64,000 nucleotides of DNA, taken from assembly GCF_904849725.1 (NCBI RefSeq), contig NC_058519.1, forward strand, positions 534,634,316 through 534,698,315. Reading direction: 5' to 3'. The stretch is from Hordeum vulgare subsp. vulgare. Taxonomy: Eukaryota > Streptophyta > Magnoliopsida > Poales > Poaceae. Numbering within the stretch: position 1 is the first letter of the stretch; every line of letters begins with the position of its first letter. Below are positions 21,328-33,869 of the stretch, in pieces. The notes beneath the pieces are model-generated. The model was not told where the DNA came from, made no database searches, and saw nothing but the letters and a program-made list of their open reading frames with translations. Both the position numbers and the translations under genes were made by a program.

Positions 21328-22209
21328 TTTCGTCGTTTTATCATGACAGATGCCATGGGGTAGCTTATGAAGAGTGGTTGGGGTCGTAAGGACACCGGCA
21401 GGCTTCGATAACGTGATTAGGGAGAAGCTTCTCAAGACGCACGATGTACCCAGGTTCGTGGCCCTCCATGGGAGGAAACACCCCTAGTCCATCTAGTTTG
21501 GTTGATGAACCGGATGGGATTACAATGGTGCTCCTTGAGCTCTGTGATGGAGGAGGATGAAAAAGCTGGTAGGCTTCTGCCTCTCTGTATGGGTGTATGC
21601 AAACATGATCGACCGACCCCTTGCATGGGGAGGTACCAGGGGCTTTTATAGTCCAGCCCCTGGCTTACAATAAACATAAAGGGTACCATGGGGACCTGGC
21701 TGGAAGCCTATCTAGCTAGCCAAGGGGGGCGCCTGTGAAGTAGTCTTGTCGTTTGTAGGGGCCCGCCGGCTGTAGGGTCCCGCCAGGAGCAGGGACCCGT
21801 CCGCCAGTCGTTGTCATTGGTGCGTGCTTGATACGCAGTAGCGTGCACCGCACTGTGTAGCGTCGTCTTGCAGTACTGCCGGCTGCACTGTAGCCACACC
21901 GGGGCAGGTAATGGAGTAGATGACGGGCGTGCTGCCACTGGGCCGCCTCGAACGATCGCAATCGACAAGGGTCAGTGGTACGACTGCCACCACTGTAGCC
22001 ACACGCACTTAGGTCAGCGTTACCTGAGCCACTGTAGCCATGTCTTTGATGATGTGCCCCCGGCGCGTTTGCAGGGTGATATGACTAGAGGTGACCCACA
22101 GGCTGGCAGGACGCAGTCAAGCCAGATGGAGAGCGGCCTTGCCTAGAGCCGGCTCGGTTGCGCAGCCGGGCGGGGGCAACCGACCCTTTGTGGGAAAAAG
22201 GTTGTCCCA
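21328..22209 (-). repeat. 5' LTR of the minus-strand Tat-type gypsy element
   Basis: Lies directly upstream of the primer site on the element strand. A TATA box, CTATAAAAGCC on the minus strand (21641-21651), sits about 300 bases from the primer site, as expected for an LTR promoter. The outer border is a guess (TGGGACAACC on the element strand at 22209), because the partner LTR is outside the window. Confidence 0.55.
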
Positions 22210-22809
22210 AGTTTGTTTTTGAAGGAGGATGGGAGAAGCGCTCAAATTAGCCTACCCCAGGGTCATCCCCGCGTCAGTATTATAGCAAAATAGCCTGTGC
22301 ATTATAACAGGTGAAAATATATCACAGCGCCCTAACTCAATAGCCATGACTCGGACTTTAATAGGTCCACGTCCTTTATTTCAACTTGTGGTATTCTATT
22401 TGTGTTACCATTTATCCTATGGATCCTCCTTGCCGACGGTGGTATCAACGCTCAGACAATTATAACACGTTTCAACGTGTCAATTCTATGTCGTTTCTCT
22501 ATGGACATAAGATGGTGAATATTTTTTCTGTGAGGTTTTGGCAAGGCGTGCATGTGTAGCTATAGATGTGTTTTTTGACTCCCATCATAGTTTTGCCGAG
22601 GTGGATATTTTCAATTCAGATCGGCACTCTAAATATATTTTTAAAAATGATTAACATGTAAGTAACATCATATTCAGGTTCTACATTATTTTTTAATCAA
22701 ATTTCATATATGACATATTAAATTCTAAGCTAGGATTTAAAAGATATTGATATTTTTAAGAAGCATTTGATATGTACTGCGTGTTGATTAACCCACATAT
22801 CAGTGGGTG
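22210..22809. other. Unassigned intergenic sequence
   Basis: No reading frame of note and no LTR or terminal-repeat signal that I recognise. The GC content falls steeply after 22600, where TTTTTAAAAATGATTAACATG-type AT-rich sequence dominates. It may be the target DNA of the gypsy element or the 5' region of the LINE that follows. Confidence 0.3.
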
Positions 22810-25797
22810 ACTGGATTGAAGGGAACGAAGACCTTGGCCCCTTACCAGAGATTACTTTGGAATTATGTTTACGGCTAATGCACGCGATATTGACCCAGGT
22901 TTGTCGAACTGCATAAAGCCTGTAATTTCTAGTGATATGAATGACTTACTGACACCAGATTTCCCAAGAGAGGATGTTAGGAAGGCACTATTTTAAATTG
23001 GTGACATGGAAGCCCTAGGTCCGGATGGATTTCATGTGATCTTCTTCACGTGATTCTGGCATATTGGGGAATGATCTCGCACATGAGGTTCTTGATTCTA
23101 TAAATAAAAAGAAGATCCCGGATTGATGGAATTGAGCGAATGTTGTACGTATACCCAAAGTAGAAAATCCAGAGTTAATCACACAATATAGGCCGATCTC
23201 CCTTTGCAATGTTGTCTATAAGATAATGTGTAATATGCTTACAAATAGGCATAACATAGTCTTGCCAGAGGTAATCTCACCCACCCAGAGTGCTTTTGTA
23301 CCTAATAGGATCATTACTGATATGTTCTTGTTGCGTACAAATGTTTTCATGCAATAAAGAAAAGGACCCATGGGTCTAATGGTTATTATGCTGTGAAACT
23401 AGATAAGAATAAGGAATATGACTGCATTGAGTGGGGATTTTTGGAGAAAGTGATGCAGAAGATGGAGTTGCATGAGCTATGGATCAAGTTGATAATAGAT
23501 TGTGTTTCATCGATTACTTACAGGGTAAGGTTCAATAACACTAAGACAATAATTTTCTCACATGCGGGGGCTCAGACAGGGGGGTCCCTCGTCCCCCTAT
23601 TTATTTTTGCTTTGTTCGGAAGGTTTATCAAGCCAACTAGCACATTAGGAGGAAGTTGGGGGCCTCGAGGGAGACCATGTTTGCCGGAATGCACCCTCTA
23701 TCTCGCACCTCCTTTTCGCGGATTATTATTTGATCTTGATGAAATCATATGAGCACAATGTAAACATGTTGAGAAGGGTGTTGGACACTTATTGCGTGAG
23801 TTTCGGACATATTGTAAGTAATGCAAAATCTAATATTTTCTTAAGCCCTAACACAAGTATCTAGTAAAGAGAGTACTCTTGCAGAATTTTAACTATTGAT
23901 CAGATTGCATGAGAAAAACCTGTCAATGCTAGATAAAGAAATCTTGGTAAAATTAGATTTCTTCCAATATCTCATAGACAGAGTTTGCCAGAGATTGAAG
24001 GGATGGAAGGAAAAAACCTGTCAATGCAAGGTAAAGAAATCTTGGTAAAATTAGTTGCTCAAGCCATTCCTTTGTATGTCATGCCTATATTAACATGCCA
24101 AAAGGAATTTGCAAGGTAATCACAGATGATATTTCTGGACATTGGTGGGGAGACATTGATGACCATAAGAAAATGCATTGGTTTGCGTGGTGTAAGTTCT
24201 GTATACCGAAGAAGAGGGATTGGGATTTAGAGACCTTCATAGTATTAATCATGCTATGTTAGCAAAACAGTGTTGGCGTCTTCTGCATAACCCAGACTCT
24301 CTTTGTGTGCGCAAATTGTCACAACAAAGTATTATCTAGATGGAAATTTGTTCAAAGCTGGCCCAAATAAGGGGTCTTCCTTTACATGGAAGAGCATAGT
24401 GGTGGGTATTCAGGCTTTTATTAGAGGGTGCATATGGAGAGTGGGATCTGGTTCTCATATTGATATTTGGCCCGACCCCTCGATACCGACTGGTGCCACA
24501 TGATAAGTGATTACGCCAAAGGGGCTATTAATGTTATCTAAAGTGGAGGAATTGATAAACCCTTACACGGGCGGGTGGGATGAAGATCTTCTATGGGATT
24601 TCTTCTCGGCTATTGATGCGCAACGGATCTTGCAAATTCCACTTAGTAGTAATCTAGAGGAGGACTTTGTGGCTTGGAACTACACGAGATTGGGGGCCTT
24701 TTCTGTTCGATCAGCTTACTATAAGGAACTTGATCACCAGTTTGGCGCCAGGCTCCCTTGGTCTGATGGATAAGGAAATACCCATGTCAATAGCATATGG
24801 AAAGAGGCTTGGAAACTTAAAGTCCCTCGTAAGGTGAAACACCTCACATGGAACGATTTACCAGGAGTCTGGTCATGTTTTTGGGTATTGGCTGCATGAC
24901 ATATTCCGCTTTTTCCCAATGCCCTCGCTGCAAAGTTGGAATGGAAGATATCCAACGTACACTCTTCAACAGTCGAGAAATTTGGAAGGTATCATCGCAA
25001 CTGGGTCTAACAGATATAATACGGAAGGCAATTACTAAGGACGGATCCAGCTCTGTACCGATGGAAAATTCTTCTCAAGCTAGAAACAATAAGTGGTGGC
25101 ATTCCTACAATAGAACTTGTATCTGTTGCACCTTGGTTCTTGTGATGGTAGCGATGACAGATTGTGAAAGGGGTGTCCGCACAAACACCAAAGAAGACAG
25201 TCGTGTCCATTAGAGTGTTAGAAACCAATTACATGACGCCACTTAGCTCTAAGCAGCCCATGAAGCTGGGAGATCATATGTGGAAGAAAATGACTTGTGG
25301 CATGGTGAAGGTGAATGTTGATGCATCATTTCATGCGGATAGACTTTCAAGAGCAAGTGGAGCTGTGATACGAGATGATAAGGGCGATGTTATTGTTGCA
25401 GCCAACTGGTTCATACCACATATTCATGATGCTGATGCCGTTGATCTTCTTTCTATCAGAAATGGCATTTATGTCCTATCTAGCATTGGATGCACTAAAG
25501 CGGAGGTCGAATCTGATTGTTCTTTTGTGGTGGAATCCATATAGCTCTTGGACAATTGTATGGGGCCTCATAGTGTTGTTATTGCAGAGTGCAAGCAATT
25601 ATACATCAAATTTCTAAACTTTCTTTTGTGCATTGCTTTAGATACGCAAACCAGCTAGCTCCCGAGTTAGCCAAACAAAGCTTTAGGGCTAGGTCTTTTG
25701 GTTCTTGGGATTCTTCAGTCCCGGACTTTATTTCCCACCTCCTTGTAAACAAGATGACTATTATATGAGGAATAAAGTTTTAAACCATTCAAAAAAA
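22810..25797 (+). pseudogene. Non-LTR retrotransposon (LINE, plant L1 type) remnant: RT, zinc-binding region, RNase H
   Basis: Fragments in shifting frames follow LINE order. ALGPDGFH (23010s) matches the LINE RT block PGPDGF. Next come YRPISLCNVVYKI (about 23190-23230) and LPEVISPTQSAFVPNRIITD (23260-23320). AQTGGSLVPLFIFALF (23572-23619) stands for the usual RQGDPLSPYLF. An FADY box (23715-23726) replaces the catalytic FADD. A WKLKVPRKVKHLTW segment (24800s) is the zf-RVT-like region. A C-terminal RNase H-like domain follows (VNVDASFHADRLSRASGAVI to AEVESDCSFVVESI, 25312-25543). The end is AATAAAGTTTTAAACCATTCAAAAAAA (25770-25797), a short poly-A tail. Many stops; dead. Confidence 0.85.
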
Positions 25798-26431
25798 TCA
25801 TATATAAGTGGGTTTCTTGCAAAAGTGAAATTCTGACTTATACCTAGCGTGTTGGTTGATTTCCAAAAATAATAGGGTTTAAATACATGAATTAAACTAA
25901 AGATAGACTACGGGTTGATTAAGAGAAACATGTGGGGTTTTTATGCTAAATGGCTTGAAGGATCAAGAATATTTGTTTTCTTTATTTGTAGGTATATAAA
26001 TATTATTATTTTTGAATAAAGAAACCCAAAGAGAATGCTGCCATCGGCATCACATTACACACCCGTGACTTTTCCTCCCAACCCTAGCCACCGCCACTAC
26101 AACTTCATTACACGTCACCACCTTGGTACCCACACCTCTTTCATGTCTGATGGCCTCATCGACGACAAGTAGAGTGGGGACCCGTCCATCTCATTTCATT
26201 TTTCTTAGATTTTTGTTTCCCTAGTGATGTCGATGAGGCGATGGTGGTGATGGTGTGTAGGAATAAGGTATCTCTAGTCTCTTGTTGGGCTATGCTAGGT
26301 GCATCGGCTGCAATACAAAACTTTTCCTACGCGTAATACAACTAGGAACATTCTATGGAGATGGATCATGGATCATCACCACTAGACACACAATTTCGTG
26401 CATCAGAAATATAGTCGGAGCAACGCGTCCG
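25798..26431. other. Unassigned sequence with a possible small LTR-end remnant
   Basis: No gene. The stretch about 26305-26370 (ACAAAACTTTTCCTACGCGT followed by CTATGGAGATGG) resembles the terminal part of copia LTRs of the BARE/Angela kind, so a short solo-LTR scrap is possible. GTCCG at 26427-26431 abuts the next LTR and would be its left target duplication, but I find no matching right copy. Confidence 0.3.
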
Positions 26432-27658
26432 TGGTATGTCCCAACGTATCTACTTTTCCAAACACGTTTGCTCTTGTTTTGAACTCTAATTTGAATGATT
26501 TGAATGGGACTAACCCGGACTGACGCTGTTTTCAACAGAACTACCATGGTGTTGTTTTTGTGCAGAAATAAAAGTTCTTGGATTGAGTTGAAAATTTATG
26601 GATATTAATTTTGGAACATATAAAAAATATTAGTGAAGAGAACTACCGGACGGGGGCCACCATGGAGCGAGGATCTTGCGTGGCACGCCTACCCCCCGGG
26701 GCGCGCCATGTAGGCTCGTGGGATCCTAGGATCTCCAGCTCACATAATTCCAACTCCATAAGTACCATCTTGCAAATAAAAAAACCAAGGAGAAACTCTC
26801 ATGGAGTTTTATGAGACGGAGCCGCTGCCACCTCCTGTTCTTCCCCGGGAGGGCTGACTTCGAGTCCGTTTGGGGTTCCGGAGAGGGGAATTAGTCATCA
26901 TCAACCCTTCTCCACCAGCAAATCCATGATGCTCACCACCGGGAGTGAGTAATTCCTTCATAATCTTGCTAGACAGTGTTGGAGTTGGATAAGATTTGTC
27001 ATATAAATGAATCAATTTGTTAGGTCTTCATCCCTATTATCCAGTATGTTCTGAGATTGATGTTGCTATGACTTTCTTAAGCTTAATGCTTGTCATTAGG
27101 GCCCGAGTGCCATGATTTCAGGTTCAAACCTATTTTGTTTCTATTAATATGAGATTGTTTTAGATCATATATTGCAAGTTATATGCGCTTATTATGTGTT
27201 ATGATTCGTAGACCCCAAAGTGAGAAAAGTTTGGATTAGCTATAGTGATGACCATAGTATGAGGAGTTCATGTATTAATGCTTTGTTCGAGTTATATATT
27301 AAAAGGAGGTCTTACTATAGCTTTCATGGGAGAGTAGGACAAAAGATTTTATATAGGTTCATATCATAAGAATGTATGACTATATACGAAATACATGCCT
27401 ACATTACATTGATGAATTGGAGCTATTGTGTATCACTCTAGGTTGTGACTGTCATATGATGAATTTCATCCGACATTATTATCCATCGCTGATCCAATGC
27501 CAAAGTTTTTCTCATATTTATATTTGATAAGTTACTACTACTGTTGTTGATGTTACAAACATCACAAACTACTACTGTTGCTGTTAGTGTTACTATTGCT
27601 ACTACTACTGAAACTATCAAAATTATCAAACTACCGTTCCTATACTTGTGGGTTATCA
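26432..27658 (+). repeat. 5' LTR of Athila-type copy 1, 1,227 bp
   Basis: Runs from TGGTATGTCCCAACGTATCT to CTTGTGGGTTATCA. It is collinear with the copy 2 LTR (36890-38241), sharing GACTAACCCGGACT, GACGGAGCCGC, the TGATTTCAGGTT-like middle and the CTTGTGGGTTATCA end. The terminal TG/CA is kept. Confidence 0.82.
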
Positions 27659-27669
27659 AGACATTTTTC

Positions 27670-27686
27670 TGGTGCCGTTGCCTGGG
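27670..27686 (+). promoter_or_regulatory. Primer-binding site (tRNA-Asp type), copy 1
   Basis: TGGTGCCGTTGCCTGGG, 11 bases after the LTR end, is one or two changes from TGGCGCCGTTGCCGGGG, the complement of the 3' end of plant tRNA-Asp. Confidence 0.75.
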
Positions 27687-27770
27687 AGCATAACTATATT
27701 TATAGATTTTTCTTGGGATATGTTTTGGTCGCTAGGAATAAACTCAAGGACTCCAGAACCGGTATTGCAC

Positions 27771-30700
27771 TGTAACAGGCGAGACCGACGTTCCAGATGC
27801 CTTCCAGTTATTTGGAATCTTATTGTGCTATTTATTTTATTGTAGCATGCATCATAGAATCATTCACATTACATCGGTAATCCATTGCCGTTATTTCCAA
27901 AAATTTGCATCCTAGTTGCCAGTTCACCTGTTCTCGCCGTTGACTGTTTTGAGACCAACTCACTCGTACGTGCTTGCGACATCTCTAAATATTAATTTGA
28001 CAGTGGGAATTAAACATTTCAAAATGGGTTGAAATTTGGCGAGCGGTCTTAATATATTGTGGGTAGACCACTTGCCAGATTTTGTTTAATTTTTTGTTTG
28101 TTTGATACCCCAACCATTAAACATTTGTGACACTATAGTTGGTTAAATGTCAGACATTTTTCGGAGTTCCCATTGTCGCCGGGCTGCCAAAACCTCCCTC
28201 TTACCTGAGTCCAAACATATCTACACATCCCACCACATCGCACCTAGCCTACCCCTCCGAATGGACTGTCCGATCACGATTGGAGGTTCGGAAATGCCCA
28301 AAAAAAACTCACCCCTAGCCTTCCCTGCTATAAATAGACACCCCAGTTGTTCAAATCTAGCAACTATAGCCGCATGCCTTGTTTTCCATGCCCCTCCACA
28401 GCGAAGTCGCCACCTAGCCACACCCATCCCGCCAAGACCAGATCCAGACTGCCCCGACCCAGGTCACTGCCGCCGCCCGACTTCTACCTCGCCCCAACGT
28501 CACCACGCCTCCACCTAGCCGGTGACCCCACGCTGCCGCCTCGAGCTCGCCTCGCATCGGCCGGCCACCAGAGCACACCGGTCATGACCCGCCTAACCAA
28601 AGCAACCCCGTCGCCGCCTTGCCGCCCGACTCCCATCCATTGCTGCCCCGCTGCCGATGCAGGCCGCCTCGTGCCGCTGCCTTGCCGCACGGCTCTCGCC
28701 CATCACTGCCCTACCACCGACGCAAGCCGGATCGTGCCTCCGTCGGTTCCTCGCTATCATGCATGACCTTGCGACTGCCTGCCTCCGCCATTGGGACGAC
28801 CCCATCCGAGATCCGTCTGGACCCACCATCAGAACGTCGCCTTGCAAGACTCCATCCCCACTCCCCGTTGTTCATTCTTTCCCAAGGTCCAAAAATCCAC
28901 GAAGTCCTTTTCTCTCTGTGATTTTCGTCAGATTAGCATGTTGAGAGGGCTGTAATTTTGTGCATTTCCATATATTGTGAACAATATTTATATGTAAATT
29001 TATCTAACCGAGGTGCTCTACATGATGGTTGCCTTTTCATGCATATTATGGTTCGTCTAGATGTTGTAATCTTCTTCATTGCAAAAGTGTATCTTGAACT
29101 AATATGTGAAAACTGCTATAACTTTCAAACTTGCGAGGATGAGTGCATATAATCCATCAGTCATATGCATATAATTCCTTCATGTTATTTGGTCTCTCTA
29201 ATGTGATATATCTTTAAATGGAATTGCTTGCCATGTCAAACATGTATAGTATGCACATTTGTTTCCCTAAAGTGACCATCATGTTAAAATTGTTTTGCTA
29301 TTAACGATAAGTTCCATTTTGCAAAAATCATATTAAACAAACAATGAAGCCAGTTAATTTGTGCCAACGGAGTTATTTGAAGATTGCCATGTCTATTTGC
29401 TTTACATATCAATTTTATAAACATTATAATTAATTTATCTACTGTTTTATGCGTCCCAAGACAACATCATGATGTAACTGTTTTGCAAGCTCCAGATTTT
29501 TATGAAGTCCCTAAAACTTAACAACAAGTTGCATTTTGAATAAATCATAGTAAATTAATGTTGCTGCATATGAACCTGCACCTTTGATGGGTACTGTAGC
29601 ATGCTAACTCGACTTTAAGCTAATATCATTTTCTTCCATGTTAGCATCCTATAGCATCAAGTTTGTTGCTCTCACGTAGGCAACTATTATAACTAAAATT
29701 TGAGTTGATTGTAGTTGTTGAACCATGGCCCCATTTTGAACATTTAATACATGAAACTTGCCTAGAGTTTTATGTAGTTTCGTAATATTATGATGCATCC
29801 ATGCTTAAAATGGTGTGGTTGTGGTTTACATGCATTTTGCGTTCATGACATATTAATCTTGTGTTGGTCATATCTTTTAGGCCATAGCTCCAATTTGAAT
29901 GATGTATATATGTAAATCACCTTGAATGACGAGTAAAATCACATGGTACAAATTTTTTACTCTTTAATAAAAAATGTTTTAGACAGATCCTCACCAAATT
30001 CGAAATTTGCATATGGGGTTTCGGAAATGCTCTATGCTGTTTCCGGACTCATTTAAAATGCCTAGATAGATAGTTTATTTATGCTTCACCTCTTACCAGG
30101 ATAAATAACATTTAAACTTGTCAAGTACCTAAAAGAGGGTGAACTAAATAATTTTAATGTGGAGTTTCGTCAATATGCAACTTGTTGGTATTGAACTTCA
30201 CTTAATGTGTAGTATTTGATTGTTGTGTTTGCCATGTTATGCATATTTGAATGGACATGCATCCTATTTGATTGTGCATCATATCATGATATGTTGTGGT
30301 GTTCGCTGTGTGTAGTAGCTTCTTTCCGGATTTGCCTCTTCTCACTAGAGTTCCAAAAGCATTTCAGAGTGTGAGGATTCATTTTAGTATACCCCGTTTG
30401 TCTTCTTTATGATTGAAGCTTCTTTCACGCGAGATTTTAGGAAAGATGATCATTACCTTGGATATTACCACTATCTTTGCTATGCTAGTTGTCTCATTCC
30501 TATCGGCATGTCTCACTAGCTACCACTAGTTTGCCAAGCCTTCAAAATATGCCATGATAAGCCTCTAACCTCTACCTTCCTAAAAAACCATTGTTTAGCT
30601 ATGTTACAATTTTCTGTGCCGCTCTTATAGTATTGCTAGTTGCAGGTGCTGTTTGTTCCATGTTGGACATGGATATCATGGGATATCACACTATCTTGAT

Positions 30701-32098
30701 TATTTAATTAATAAATATATAAACTTGGTAAAAGGTGGAAGGCCGAGTCTTTTTCCTGGTGTTTTGTTCCACTCATGCCGCCCTACTTTCCATTATAGCG
30801 GTGTTATGTTCCTCGATGAGCGCTTCTAACACATGTAGGGTATTATGGGGCTCCGCTGATCATTTGTTTGAGCATAAAACTCCTCCAGCAAGGTCCAACA
30901 TTGGTACTAAACTTTGCCCAACATAATAATACTGAACACCTTTATTAATGCATAGGGCGTCATGAACCCGTGGATTTTAATTCAATATAATAGGTGGGCC
31001 AGTGCTGATGGTGATGGTCCAAACTGGGCAGGCTACAGGGCCATCACGGGGAAACTCATGGTATGGTTTAGCTCATAGGATGTCCCATCTGTTCGTGTCC
31101 CGAGAACACGATACACGGCTCTTATTGGGTTTGTCGACATGTCGGGGGGTCTTGCTGGTTTAGTTTTACCTTTCACGAGTGGCTTGTCCAGCATGATTCC
31201 ATACTATAAGCATCATGTTATCATGGTTGAAGGTTTTCCCATCGAATGCATGTGGAATTTATGAGGGACTACTTGGAACAACCCATACAGGGTTAAAAAA
31301 ATTGAAAGGTCTTGCTTGTGGTTATGTGGCAACTTGGAAATTTAGAATATATCGTTGTAGAGAACTGGACACCAAATGTAATTAAAATACACCAACCTTA
31401 TGTGTAACCATAATCGAATCTTCTTGTGAGGTTTGAAACAAGTAGTGAACATGACGGGGTTATGATTGACTTGTTAGTAGGAGTTTAGGATCACTTCTTG
31501 ACCATTACTAGTTCATGTTTGTTTATGCGGAGATCACTCTTGTTATTCTTGTACACGTGAGCTAGCGAGATATAAATGCTTAGTGCTTGTTGCAACCTCA
31601 CCACTTAACCATTTCTCACCCATATTGAGCTTTGCTACTCTTGATGCCCTTGGTAATGATTTTGATGAGTCCTAGTGTCTTACAGATTACTACAACAACA
31701 TGTGTAGCTACAGGTAACATGATGCTTTGACGTGAGAGTGATGCTTGTTCTATTTAGAGTTCTCCTTCTTCTTCTTCTTCTTATTCTTCTTCCTCGACGA
31801 TCATATGATGGGTTCCGGGTCGGCAACCTGGGATTAGCAGGGTGAACGCCGTCTTCTCTTATTTGTTTTATCTGTAGTCGGATCCTGCTCTTCTGTATGA
31901 TGATTGCTATATATTTATGTGTTGATATATTCATGTTGTAGCTTGTGGCAAGTGTAAGCCTTTATCTTGTGTCATGTTCTCTTCAATACATGTATTTGTG
32001 ATGATATACACCTTATTAAAGTGTCTGTGATATGTGCTTCTATCCTTGTTGAGACTTTCAAGTTTCCGCGAGGATAGGACCACATATTGCTTGTTACT
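27771..32098 (+). mobile_element. Solo LTR of a long-LTR (TGTAAC-type, Sukkula-like) gypsy element, about 4.3 kb
   Basis: Inserted between primer site and gag of copy 1. The sequence on either side (up to about 27770, and from about 32099 with AGATGGGAGGTAAAAAAACTGCC) matches neighbouring parts of copy 2 near 38300-38390. It starts TGTAACAGGCG and ends near GCTTGTTACTA. A TATA box, CTATAAATAGACACCC (28329-28344), follows a DNA-typical U3 and precedes a GC-rich, gene-like stretch. The rest is AT-rich with no ORF. The layout (promoter, C-rich leader, long AT-rich tail, total above 4 kb) fits the LTRs of Triticeae large retrotransposon derivatives such as Sukkula. I could not prove a target duplication: TATTGC occurs next to both proposed ends, but not in exact register. 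Confidence 0.6.
28329..28344 (+). promoter_or_regulatory. Putative TATA box of the long LTR
   Basis: CTATAAATAGACACCC follows CCTAGCCTTCCCTG. Downstream the sequence turns C-rich and encodes only low-complexity Pro/Arg/His frames (28347-28921), as in an LTR leader. Confidence 0.55.
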
Positions 32099-32149
32099 AG
32101 TACCCTCTAAGAAGATGGGAGGTAAAAAAACTGCCATCTAGCTCCGCAC

Positions 32150-33860
32150 TTGATTCACCTTTTGTTTTAAATAAGCTTGCGTCCTCCATGTGCTATTCAC
32201 TCTCATATGTCGAAAGTAATTGATGATACTACTTATGTTATAGATGGAACTCATGATGATTCTAATAAAACCAAAACTGTATTGCTAAGTTAATTTCTTG
32301 ATGCTCATATTGTTAGATCTAAACAATCTGAAAATGTTGAAACTGATGAAAACTATGACTCACCTATTATTTCTAGCTTTACTACTAGAGTGGAAATGTC
32401 TGAGATACCTCATGGTTATCTTATGGATGTGAACTTTGCTAGAGACTTACTTGCTTGTAATGATAGATGTGATCTTAATAAATTTCTAAGTAAACTCAAA
32501 GATTTATTTTTTATAGAGAGAATGCAATATGATCCTAAGTTTGCTACTTCACCTATCTTCGTCACTAATAAATACTACGAATTCTCTATTAATCCAGAGA
32601 TAATTACTTTGGTAGAATTTGGTACTTTTCATGGTTATGAAACTGAAACAACTGTGGCACCCCTTACCAAATTACATGATATTGCCACCCTACTTGCCCA
32701 TGAGAATAAAATCCACTACTACTATGTTCTTAAGTTTTTTCCTTTCTCGTTAAAGCGTGATGCTAAGAAATGGTTAAAAACTCTTACTCATGGTTGTGTG
32801 CATAGTCGCCAGGATATGACATATAACTTTTCTACAAAATATTTTCCGACTCATAAGAAACAAGTTGCCTTACAAGAAATATTTAATTTTGTAGAAGTAT
32901 TCGAAATAATAGAGGTATTCTATTCTTCAATCGATAAGATATGCAAGAAGCTACAAAATCTATGAAGGAAAAGGGTATTAAATCTAAAGATGCTAAGAAT
33001 TTACCACCTATTGAAGAAATACATGGACTCGATATTCCGACACAGGTAGTAAAGGTAAATTCTCTTCATAGATTGGATGAGGGTGATATAACTTATAATA
33101 AATTTGTTAGTAACTGCACGGATGAATTTGATAATTACATTGTCAAAACAACAAAGCTGCAATATGTATGTTAAGAATGAATTGAAACAAAATGTCATGA
33201 TGATTGAACGTTTGAGTGACTTGATGTTTTGGATTGCTAATGATATTATGGGTTTAAGTAAACATTCATCCATGGTTCATACTCATATATGAAAAGTCTC
33301 TAAGTCACAAAATGATATGCTTAATGAAATGAATGATAATATGAATGAGCGTGTTGTTAGAGTTGTGACTAGAGGAGGTAGAATGACTCAGGATCCTCTA
33401 TATCTTGAAGGTCATCCCAAAAGAAGTGAGCCAGATTCTCAAAAGATTAAGAATGATGCATCTAGTCCATTTAAGAAGAAATAGAAATCGAAACATGATA
33501 TGACTTTGCTCCTCTAGTGAAAATTTTAGAAAATCCTTCTAAGAACCATAACGATGTTTCGAATTGTGATGGTGAAACACAATATGGTAGTGAACATCCA
33601 CCTAGCAATAATGATAATTTTAATGGCAATGATGAAGTTCATGGTGATGCTAACGCAGAGAATAATAAATAACTTGATAATGATGTAGAAATAGAACTTG
33701 TTGATCTTGATAACCCACCTCCTAAGAATAAGAAAGAGACTTCATTGCGAGAAAACATGGTAGAGAAAGAGCCATGGGTTAAAAAACCGATGTCTTTTCC
33801 TAGAAAATCTTCTAAAATTAAGGATGAGGAAGACTTTGAGCTCTTTACTGAAGTGCTTAG
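32150..33860 (+). pseudogene. gag of Athila-type copy 1
   Basis: The longest frame (32390-32965) covers the gag N-terminus (FARDLLACNDRCDLNKFLSK, HGYETETTVAPLTKLHDI) and the start of the retrotransposon gag domain (AKKWLKTLTHGCVHS, KYFPTHKKQVALQEIFNF). Compared with copy 2 it then skips the rest of the gag domain and rejoins at a place equivalent to about 39350 (GAGGTATTCTATT in both), a deletion of roughly 270 bases. The C-terminal linker (VTRGGRMTQDPLYLEGHPKR, about 33366-33425) is recognisable in another frame, with stops. It encoded the capsid-like protein and is now dead. Confidence 0.82.
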
Positions 33861-33869
33861 ACCCATCTT

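Noticed and set aside
27766..27770. TGCAC as a target duplication for the 4.3 kb LTR
   Set aside because: No matching TGCAC at the right border; only a shared TATTGC near both ends, out of register.
28147..28921. Possible host gene with TATA box and GC-rich first exon
   Set aside because: Lies within a discrete insertion with LTR layout; frames are low-complexity and overlap on both strands. Kept as a finding but not called as a gene.
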